A DNA stretch of 7,169 nucleotides from Pirellulales bacterium (GTDB lineage: Bacteria > Planctomycetota > Planctomycetia > Pirellulales > JAICIG01), in the NCBI GenBank assembly GCA_025924495.1, contig JAICIG010000407.1:1-7169 (forward strand), given 5' to 3'. This document shows positions 1 through 4,932 of the stretch, in pieces. How positions within the stretch are numbered: the first letter of the stretch is position 1; the number at the start of each line of letters is the position of its first letter. The notes beneath the pieces were generated by a model. That model had not been told where the DNA came from, ran no database searches, and saw nothing but the letters and a program-made list of their open reading frames with translations. Made by a program: the position numbers and the translations under genes.

Positions 1-813
1 GACGACTGCTCGCTCGCGGAACTGGAACGCCGCGTGATCGCTCTGGCCTACGGCATTCAGCTCGGTCGAGACGCGAACATGATCGTCATCGACAATCTCG
101 AGGCCTGGGCCGGCAGCCTCGACGAAACGCCCAGCCGCGCGCGGATCAAGTGCCTGCTGGTCCGCCTGGCGACGATCGCCGTGCAAACGAAGACCGCCAT
201 CGTGGCGCTGGCCCGGTTGAACGGTCCCGCGGGCGGCCGCGTGGCGGCGCGCGAGCTGGCCGAGCTATCGGCCATCGCCCCGGTCGTCTGGCTGACGGCG
301 AACGACGCCGAAGATCCCACCCGCCGTTTGCTCTTGCCCATCAAGAACAGCCTTGGCCCGATGGCGGCGGCCGCGGCGTTCCGGATCGAGCAGGGACGCG
401 TGGCTTGGGAGCCCGGCCCGCTGGAATTGTCGGCCACCATGATTGTGCCGCCGAGCGCCCGGCGCGTGGCGGAGCAGCGCGATCGCGAGAGCGCCGCCGA
501 ATGGCTGCTCGATGCCTTGAGCGACGGGCCGGTCGAATCGGCCGAGTTATTTCGCCAGGCCCGCAGTTGCGGCATCTCCGCCAAGACGCTGCGGCGGGCA
601 GGCAAGGCGCTGGGGCTGAAGCCGACCAAGACGGCGTTCGAGGGACCGTGGGCGTGGGAAATGCCGGGAGAGGTCGGAATTCGGAAGTCGGAGGTCGGAA
701 AGGAGGAGGAAGAGTGCGGGGCGGCGAGCAAGCCGAGCGATGAGATTGATTTGGATGTCGACGCTTATGGGTTCCGCGTTCCGCATATGCAAGTGGGCGG
801 CGTGACGATTTGA
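1..813 (+). CDS. RecA-like AAA family ATPase with C-terminal winged-helix-like segment (3' part of gene)
   Basis: The frame is open from base 1 and ends at TGA 811-813, so the start and Walker A lie outside the window; 270 residues are visible. A Walker B strand, MIVIDNL, ends in Asp31. The stretch VVWLTANDAEDPTRRLLLPI, followed by KNSLGP and FRIEQGRVAW (about residues 95-136), matches the C-terminal half of RepA/AAA_25-type ATPases encoded by phage, plasmid and genomic-island replication modules. Residues about 162-221 (AAEWLLDALSDGP, GISAKTLRRAGKALG, GPWAWEMP) look like the small helix-turn-helix or winged-helix region ending such proteins. The likely role is ATP-dependent DNA loading or unwinding, but this is inferred from family resemblance. 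Two oddities: the usual R-H-L-N-K motif reads ALARLNG, so the His and Lys are absent. After the WAWEMP end, about 48 extra low-complexity residues follow, beginning over a 7-nt tandem repeat. The call of this superfamily is fairly secure; the exact role is not. Confidence 0.8.
   Translation, partial: DDCSLAELERRVIALAYGIQLGRDANMIVIDNLEAWAGSLDETPSRARIKCLLVRLATIAVQTKTAIVALARLNGPAGGRVAARELAELSAIAPVVWLTANDAEDPTRRLLLPIKNSLGPMAAAAAFRIEQGRVAWEPGPLELSATMIVPPSARRVAEQRDRESAAEWLLDALSDGPVESAELFRQARSCGISAKTLRRAGKALGLKPTKTAFEGPWAWEMPGEVGIRKSEVGKEEEECGAASKPSDEIDLDVDAYGFRVPHMQVGGVTI
674..701 (+). repeat. Four tandem 7-nt units (TCGGAAN) inside the ATPase 3' end
   Basis: Units TCGGAAT, TCGGAAG, TCGGAGG and TCGGAAA follow one another without gaps at 674-680, 681-687, 688-694 and 695-701. 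Seven is not a multiple of three, so each unit is read in a different frame and the peptide (EVGIRKSEVGK) does not look repetitive. A purine-rich run of GAG/GAA codons (Glu-rich) follows directly. The repeat begins just after the conserved end of the ATPase. Confidence 0.85.
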
Positions 814-892
814 GGGCCGAAGATGGTCGTCGATGCGAAGATGGCCAAGTGAGCGCGGGAAAGTTGGGAGCGGATCGCAGGCGCCGGGGAGA

Positions 893-940
893 GACGCGGA
901 GCGTCGCGAGCCCATTCCCACGGGGGGGCGTGGGAACGAG
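893..940. repeat. Two-hairpin module, copy 1
   Basis: The first hairpin is GACGC-GGA-GCGTC (893-905). The second is TTCCCACG (915-922) paired with CGTGGGAA (929-936) around a run of six G. CGAG follows. It aligns without gaps to copy 2 at 1177-1224, with 41 of 48 bases identical. One arm of the second hairpin has lost a C seen in copy 2, giving a slightly shorter stem. Confidence 0.8.
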
Positions 941-1063
941 GGAAGTCTTAGCCGTAACGGGGCCACATTCATCAGCCCTGGGCAACCAGAAGAATCGCGG
1001 CACGCCACTAATCAGAATCGCCAAATGGGCGAAACAGACGACGCAATTGCGCGTCGCCGGTTG

Positions 1064-1167
1064 CAATGCCGCGCATTGTGCGACCCCCTTGGGGTCGACG
1101 ACGGTTGGTGGGCGATTTGGCTTCCCAGTGCTGCGCACTGGGCTGATGAATCTTGCACCTTCGGTGC
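1064..1167. repeat. Run of four short-stem hairpins
   Basis: Four inverted repeats, each with a three-base loop, follow one another. CAATGC-CGC-GCATTG lies at 1064-1078 and CGACCCC-CTT-GGGGTCG at 1081-1097. CCCAGTGC-TGC-GCACTGGG lies at 1124-1142 and GCACC-TTC-GGTGC at 1155-1167. A 10-bp perfect palindrome, CGCAATTGCG, sits just before them at 1042-1051. All stems are perfect and read the same on both strands, so an RNA from either convergent gene would fold here. Confidence 0.75.
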
Positions 1168-1176
1168 TGCCGGAGG

Positions 1177-1224
1177 GACGCGGAGCGTCGGCAGTCGGTT
1201 CCCACGCGGGAGCGTGGGAACGAG
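1177..1224. repeat. Two-hairpin module, copy 2
   Basis: GACGC-GGA-GCGTC (1177-1189) is followed by a 9-bp perfect stem, TTCCCACGC (1199-1207) with GCGTGGGAA (1212-1220), around a GGGA loop, then CGAG. It is the better-preserved copy of the 893-940 module. Lying 75 bp beyond the thioesterase stop, on the thioesterase's downstream side, it could also serve as that gene's terminator, although no T-run follows on the minus strand. Confidence 0.8.
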
Positions 1225-1298
1225 AGGGACAGAATGCGGAGTGCAGGCGAAGGTGGCCAAGTAAGAACGGCAAAGTTCGACGGCAAGCGCGGACGAAG

Positions 1299-1751
1299 TC
1301 AACTTTGTGCCTTCGGCAGGCCGCCTTCAATTTTCTCGATGGCCTGGCGGATGTCGTCGGGAATCGGATGTGAAGCCTGGCGATTGTAATCGTAGATGAC
1401 CAACGTCGATTCGGCGTCGGCCACGACGGCCTGCTGCGCTTCGCTATAAATTCGATGTTCCATCGAGAGGCTGCTGCGGCCCAGCCGGGTGATGCGGGCG
1501 CCGCAGCGGATTGTGTCGGGATAAGTGACCGGACGGCGATAGTTGCAGGAAATCGCTGCCAGGATCGGGCCGATTTTGTCGCGCTCCATCGATTCGGAAA
1601 GTCCGGTCTGATCGAGATACGCAATCCGCGCCGATTCGCACCAGCGGATATAGACCGTGTTGTTCACGTGCAAGAAGGCGTCCTGGTCGCCCCATTGCAC
1701 GGGCAACGTGATGATCGTGGGAAAGCCGGCGAGCGGATCAATGGGCTGCAT
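1299..1751 (-). CDS. Acyl-CoA thioesterase, 4HBT/hot-dog family
   Basis: The protein has 150 residues, a normal length for a single hot-dog domain. The N-terminal signature VQWGDQDAFLHVNNTVYIRW (residues 18-37) is the classic 4HBT motif. Asp22 or Asp24 would be the catalytic acid, and His28-Val-Asn-Asn31 starts the long central helix with CESARIAYLD. The remaining strands follow the family pattern (ISCNYRRPVTYPDTI, HRIYSEAQQAVVADAESTLVIYDY). Members hydrolyse the thioester of acyl- or aroyl-CoA in the cytoplasm, and the substrate cannot be read from sequence. The ATG at 1749-1751 precedes the motif by the usual distance. No clear Shine-Dalgarno is visible; the upstream sequence is CCCTTTCCCC. 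It is divergent from the metallohydrolase and convergent with the ATPase, so it is probably monocistronic. The family call is secure. Confidence 0.93.
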   Translation of the reverse strand: MQPIDPLAGFPTIITLPVQWGDQDAFLHVNNTVYIRWCESARIAYLDQTGLSESMERDKIGPILAAISCNYRRPVTYPDTIRCGARITRLGRSSLSMEHRIYSEAQQAVVADAESTLVIYDYNRQASHPIPDDIRQAIEKIEGGLPKAQS

Positions 1752-1786
1752 GGGGAAAGGGGAGCGTGAGAGTTAAGGGTTGAGAG

Positions 1787-1912
1787 ATGCCAGAAGAAAG
1801 CGATGGCGATCCGGAGTCTAATTTGGTTTTTATCGTCCCTGGCAGGCAGTATGCTATTCGGGCGGCGAAGCGAGTAGATGGTGGCCCCCGTCGCGAGCGG
1901 CTCCTAAGATAA
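1787..1912 (+). CDS. Doubtful small ORF, 41 codons
   Basis: An ATG at 1787 opens a 41-codon frame ending at TAA 1910-1912, beginning MPEESDGDPESNLVFIVPGR and ending RRERLLR. AAGGG at 1775-1779 lies 7 nt before the ATG and could act as a weak ribosome binding site. The peptide has an acidic start, a short hydrophobic patch and a basic end; I recognise no family. It lies in the divergent gap between thioesterase and metallohydrolase, in the metallohydrolase orientation. It may be chance, or a leader ORF of the downstream gene. Confidence 0.2.
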   Translation: MPEESDGDPESNLVFIVPGRQYAIRAAKRVDGGPRRERLLR

Positions 1913-1945
1913 GGTATCGCCTCGCCCTTGACGACTGGCATCACT

Positions 1946-1978
1946 CTGTCCGGTTAATGCTTTCGAGGCGCCGGACAG
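1946..1978. promoter_or_regulatory. 8-bp inverted repeat upstream of the metallohydrolase, possible operator
   Basis: CTGTCCGG (1946-1953) and CCGGACAG (1971-1978) are perfect inverted arms separated by 17 bp, ending 41 bp before the chosen start at 2020. A TTGACG at 1928-1933 could be a -35 box, with GTTAAT (1953-1958) as a weak -10 at a long 19-bp spacing. The arms would then overlap the -10 and start region, as expected for a repressor site. It could instead be an RNA hairpin in the leader. The promoter part is speculative; the repeat itself is certain. Confidence 0.35.
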
Positions 1979-2019
1979 TTGTTGGCGGAGAACGCTGCAT
2001 CATTTTCTGGAGATATTCT

Positions 2020-4359
2020 ATGCTCTTGGCCCGATCGCGATGGTTGGCGGCAGGACTTTATACTGTGCTGGCGTGCATTGCCGGCTATGCGGCCGCTGCC
2101 GATGCGGACGACAAACCCAGTCTGCCGGTGGTCCGCAACGTCGAGCCGCAGCCGCTCAAAGCGCAGGTGGCGCGCCTGGTGCAGTCACTCGAATTGCTGG
2201 GCAATCCGCTGACGAAAGAGCAACAAGCCGCGCTGGATAAGGCCATGGCCCAGCAGGACGCGGCGGCGAGCGTCGAACAGATTCAAGCCGTGCTCGATCC
2301 CTTGTGCCTGGCGGGCGTGAACATCAATCCGGAGAGTCGCGTGAAGGTGGCGGCCGGCCCGGCGCCGCACAAGCTGGTGGAGCAGGGGTGGCGAGTGTTT
2401 CTCGTCAAGGTGCACAACGAGGCGGGAGTGACGGCAGCATTGCGCGTCAGCAGTCCGAATGCGGCGCCCCTCTACGCCCGCTCTTCGGGCAAGCCCAATG
2501 CGGCGGCGAAGATCAGCGAGCAGGAGGTCGCCGATCGCTGGCTGGAAGCGAGCTTGTACGATCAGCAGCCGCTTAATAAAGAATTGTCGGGACTGGCGCT
2601 CGAATATCGCATTTTACAGTTGTTCAGCCGCGATCGCGGCCAGCGCGACGCGAAGCTGCTGTTCGACGTAGGGCAGGGGACCCAGGATCTCGGCTTCCGC
2701 AACGAGATCAACCTGTTGTTCACCTGCGAACCGGCGGTCAAGCTGGTGCTGGACGTGCTCGATGACGACGGCAAACCGACCGTCGGGCAGTTCGTGTTCC
2801 GCGACTCGCAGGGGCGCGTTTATCCGTCGCGCGTCAAGCGTCTGGCGCCCGACTTGTTCTTTCACGACCAGGTCTACCGCGCCAGCGGAGAGTCGGTGTT
2901 GCTGCCGCCGGGGCGTTACGAAGTGACTTATACGCGCGGCCCGGAGTACCACATTCTCAAACGCGAGATCGAACTGCCCAAAGCAGAAACCCATCGCGAA
3001 AGTTTCCGGCTGGCGCGGTGGATTAAGCTGGCCGATTTCGGCTGGTATTCCGGAGATCATCACGTGCACGGCGCCGGCTGCGCGCATTATGAAGCGCCGA
3101 CCGAAGGGGTCGGACCGGAAGACATGGTACGGCATATTATCGGCGAAGATCTGAACGTAGGCTGCGTGCTGTCGTGGGGGCCGTGCTGGTATTTCCAGAA
3201 GCAGTTCTTCGAAGGGCAGGTCAGCCGCCTGTCGAAGCCGCGCAACTTGATGCGCTACGATGTGGAAGTTTCCGGTTTTCCCAGCTCGCATGCGGGCCAC
3301 TTGTGCCTGCTGCGATTGAAAGAAGACGACTACCCGGGCACGTCGCAGATCGAAGAGTGGCCCAGCTGGGATTTGCCCGTATTGCAATGGGGCCAGAAGC
3401 AGGGAGGCGTAGTCGGCTTCTCGCACAGCGGCTGGGGGCTGCAAGTGCCATCGACCAGCCTGCCCAACTTCGACATGCCGAAGTTCGACGGCATCGGCGC
3501 CAATGAGTATATCGTCGACGTCGTGCATGGCGCGTGCGACTTCATCTCGGCCGTCGACACGCCGATCGTGTGGGAATTGAACATCTGGTATCACACGCTG
3601 AACTGCGGCTATACGACGCGGATCAGCGGCGAGACTGACTTCCCATGTATTTATGGCGAAAGGGTGGGGTTGGGCCGCGCTTACGTAAAGATGAAGACCG
3701 ATCCGAACGAGCCGCTGGACTACGACCAGTGGGTCAACGGCATTCGCGACGGTCGCAGTTATTGCTGCGACGGACTTTCGCACTTATTCGATTTCAAGGT
3801 TGCCGCAGGCGATCGGGAGTTAGCCGTCGGCGAGAAAGGGGACGCGGGCCGTACGAGCGTGATCAAGACGAAGGCCGGCGAAAAGCTGAAGATCTTCGCC
3901 AAGGCGGCGGGCCTGCTTGAAGAAAAGCCGCGCGAAGACATTCGTTCGAAGCCGCTCGATCAGAAGCCGTATTGGCACGTGGAGCGAGCCCGCATTTCCG
4001 ATACGCGCAAAGTGCCGGTCGAATTGATCGTCAACGGCGAGTCGTTCGATACGGTCGAGATGGAAGCGGATGGCCGGCTCGAAGAGGTGGAGTTCGAGTT
4101 CTCGCCCGAGGAGTCGTGCTGGGTAGCGCTGCGGATTTTCCCCAGTTCGCACACCAATCCGGTATTCGTGGAAGTGGACGACAAGCCGATCCGCGCGAGT
4201 AAGAAGAGCGCGCAGTGGTGCCTGGACGCGGTCGACGTATGCTGGCAGCACAAGGTGAAGGCGATTCGCGAAGGCGCCGAGCGCGAGGCGGCGGAGAAAG
4301 CCTATGAAGTCGCTCGGCAGGCGTATCGAAAGATTCGCGACGAGGCCGTCGGCGAATGA
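2020..4359 (+). CDS. Secreted CehA/McbA-like metallohydrolase (PHP-related fold), 779 aa
   Basis: The longest frame opens at ATG 1957. I choose ATG 2020 because GGAG (2009-2012) lies 7 nt before it and a signal peptide starts exactly there: MLLARSR, a hydrophobic stretch, then a likely cut in AAAAD near residue 27. A lipoprotein cut at Cys19 is a weaker option. Residues about 190-320 are a beta-rich accessory region (LDVLDDDGKPTVGQFVFRDS, LLPPGRYEVTYT). The catalytic domain spans about 342-560. It carries SGDHHVHG (Asp346, His347, His348, His350), EVSGFPSSHAGH (Glu416, His424, His427), GGVVGFSHSGWG (His469) and LNCGYTTRISGETDFP with Asp540, then VGLGRAYV. These match the metal-binding motifs of CehA/McbA proteins, some of which hydrolyse carbaryl; the substrate here is unknown. 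A beta domain and a basic, helical C-terminus (729-779) follow. The enzyme would act in the periplasm or outside the cell. Confidence 0.88.
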   Translation: MLLARSRWLAAGLYTVLACIAGYAAAADADDKPSLPVVRNVEPQPLKAQVARLVQSLELLGNPLTKEQQAALDKAMAQQDAAASVEQIQAVLDPLCLAGVNINPESRVKVAAGPAPHKLVEQGWRVFLVKVHNEAGVTAALRVSSPNAAPLYARSSGKPNAAAKISEQEVADRWLEASLYDQQPLNKELSGLALEYRILQLFSRDRGQRDAKLLFDVGQGTQDLGFRNEINLLFTCEPAVKLVLDVLDDDGKPTVGQFVFRDSQGRVYPSRVKRLAPDLFFHDQVYRASGESVLLPPGRYEVTYTRGPEYHILKREIELPKAETHRESFRLARWIKLADFGWYSGDHHVHGAGCAHYEAPTEGVGPEDMVRHIIGEDLNVGCVLSWGPCWYFQKQFFEGQVSRLSKPRNLMRYDVEVSGFPSSHAGHLCLLRLKEDDYPGTSQIEEWPSWDLPVLQWGQKQGGVVGFSHSGWGLQVPSTSLPNFDMPKFDGIGANEYIVDVVHGACDFISAVDTPIVWELNIWYHTLNCGYTTRISGETDFPCIYGERVGLGRAYVKMKTDPNEPLDYDQWVNGIRDGRSYCCDGLSHLFDFKVAAGDRELAVGEKGDAGRTSVIKTKAGEKLKIFAKAAGLLEEKPREDIRSKPLDQKPYWHVERARISDTRKVPVELIVNGESFDTVEMEADGRLEEVEFEFSPEESCWVALRIFPSSHTNPVFVEVDDKPIRASKKSAQWCLDAVDVCWQHKVKAIREGAEREAAEKAYEVARQAYRKIRDEAVGE

Positions 4360-4364
4360 GCGAT

Positions 4365-4385
4365 AGGGCTTGCATGGCAAGCCCT
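4365..4385. terminator. Bidirectional hairpin between convergent genes
   Basis: AGGGCTTGC (4365-4373) pairs perfectly with GCAAGCCCT (4377-4385) around a 3-base loop. It begins 5 bp after the metallohydrolase stop, and its last base is the final base of the TGA of the minus-strand PGPGW gene. A 9-bp GC-rich stem squeezed into a 25-bp convergent gap suggests shared termination. There is no T-run on either side, so it is not a textbook intrinsic terminator. Confidence 0.6.
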
Positions 4386-4657
4386 CAGCGAGGAACGTCG
4401 CCGCCTGGCGAGGATGATTTGTGGTCGCCCCCCTTGGCGCGGTGGATGGCGGGCTTCAGCTGAGGAACTTTACGTTCCACCCAGTCGAGCAACCGCCGAA
4501 AGAGCGGAATGTCGGGCGCGAGAGTGATCACGCCCCAGCCGATGAACACCCAGCCTGGCAGAATTGGCAGAGCCAAGCCGGCAACGCCGACGCCCAGGAG
4601 CGTCCAGCCGAAGATCTGCCGCGAAATCATCCAGAGCAAGCTTTTCGACTGTTCCAT
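4385..4657 (-). CDS. PGPGW-type small membrane protein
   Basis: This is a 90-residue protein. A hydrophobic segment, IFGWTLLGVGVAGLALPILP (residues 15-34), runs into the family signature PILPGWVFIGWGVITLAPDI and then an amphipathic LFRRLLDWVERKV. The signature matches the putative transmembrane PGPGW family (PF09656, from memory), whose function is unknown. Two closely packed membrane segments (about 15-31 and 36-47) are likely, with a charged, probably cytoplasmic tail ending in a Gly/Ser/Pro-rich stretch. The start at ATG 4655-4657 has GGAG (4669-4672 on the plus strand) 11 nt upstream, which is long for a Shine-Dalgarno. The ATG overlaps the stop of a possible small ORF (TGATG), which would allow translational coupling. 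It is convergent with the metallohydrolase and downstream of the kinase in the same orientation, but 275 bp away, so it is probably transcribed separately. Confidence 0.85.
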   Translation of the reverse strand: MEQSKSLLWMISRQIFGWTLLGVGVAGLALPILPGWVFIGWGVITLAPDIPLFRRLLDWVERKVPQLKPAIHRAKGGDHKSSSPGGDVPR

Positions 4658-4743
4658 CAGTTCTGCATCTCCGTCAGCTCTCTATCGAGCGATATCAGCT
4701 TGCGATTTGCGGCCCGGGCGCCGGTGCTTTCCATGAATACCAT
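4657..4743 (-). CDS. Doubtful 28-codon ORF overlapping the PGPGW start
   Basis: On the minus strand, ATG at 4741-4743 opens a 28-codon frame (MVFMESTGARAANRKLISLD, then RELTEMQN) that stops at TGA 4657-4659. Its stop overlaps the PGPGW ATG in the arrangement TGATG. The frame stays open upstream to a TAG near 4882-4884 but has no ATG, GTG or TTG there. Neither candidate ATG has a Shine-Dalgarno. The overlap is the only positive sign, and the peptide matches no family I know. Confidence 0.2.
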   Translation of the reverse strand: MVFMESTGARAANRKLISLDRELTEMQN

Positions 4744-4889
4744 TACGCGACGACGGCGGGAACGGGTCGCATATTCTTCAGCAGGGGCCCCTAACTGGAC
4801 AGCGACTGCGTCGCTGCGACGCGAAGTTTTCGTTTCAGAAAGTATAGAAAGCGACCGAGCGCGGGGCCACCCGTATGATCGCTAAGGCA

Positions 4890-4919
4890 CGTCGGGGCAA
4901 AGAGTTGCCATTACCGACG
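4890..4919 (-). terminator. Candidate terminator downstream of the kinase gene
   Basis: CGTCGG (4890-4895) pairs with CCGACG (4914-4919), and within it GGCAA (4896-4900) pairs with TTGCC (4905-4909) around AGAG, leaving an ATTA bulge. The hairpin begins 13 bp beyond the kinase stop on the minus strand. CGCTAA (4880-4885) and TTAGCG (4933-4938) could extend the fold outward. The bases after the hairpin on the minus strand (TGCCTTAGCG) are not a proper T-run, so termination is plausible but unproven. The rest of the 4660-4932 gap shows only another short hairpin (GCGTCG-CTG-CGACGC, 4808-4822). Confidence 0.45.
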
Positions 4920-4932
4920 AGGAAGGGATTCG

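Larger units (their letters stand above)
843..1277. repeat. Composite hairpin-rich intergenic element bounded by imperfect 23-bp direct repeats
   Basis: This fills nearly all of the 485-bp gap between the convergent ATPase and thioesterase genes. The outer boundaries are direct repeats at 843-865 and 1255-1277, both beginning GGCCAAGT and ending AAAGTT, with 19 of 23 positions identical. Inside lie two direct copies of a two-hairpin module (893-940 and 1177-1224) and, between them, four further tight hairpins (1064-1167). An inverted sequence relation also exists: ATTCATCAGCCC at 969-980 is the reverse complement of GGGCTGATGAAT at 1140-1151. ORFs up to 187 codons cross the region in several frames, but their peptides follow the repeats and show no domain, so I treat them as spurious. 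No transposase is visible. It may be a non-autonomous repeat family of planctomycete genomes; that origin is inferred. Confidence 0.7.

Noticed and set aside
843..1277. CRISPR array
   Set aside because: Several repeats are present, but there is no regular repeat-spacer periodicity; the units differ in size and structure.
843..1277. Insertion sequence
   Set aside because: No transposase frame and no terminal inverted repeats at the element ends; the boundaries are direct repeats and the body is hairpins.
810..1373. 187-codon plus-strand ORF across the intergenic repeat
   Set aside because: Its peptide is dictated by the hairpin modules, has no domain, and overlaps the end of the well-supported thioesterase.
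341..1624. 427-codon minus-strand ORF
   Set aside because: It runs antisense through the ATPase, across the hairpin repeats and out of frame through the thioesterase. It has no domain, and its Pro/Arg/Ser-rich peptide is typical of shadow frames in GC-rich DNA.
1738..1944. 68-codon minus-strand ORF upstream of the thioesterase
   Set aside because: It overlaps the thioesterase start out of frame, has no domain and no convincing ribosome binding site.
1957..2019. Longer N-terminus for the metallohydrolase from ATG 1957
   Set aside because: It would place 21 mostly basic residues before a good signal peptide, start inside the inverted repeat, and ignore the GGAG placed 7 nt before ATG 2020.
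2614..3783. 389-codon minus-strand ORF
   Set aside because: It lies wholly antisense to the metallohydrolase, whose plus-strand motifs are clear. It is a GC-driven shadow frame.
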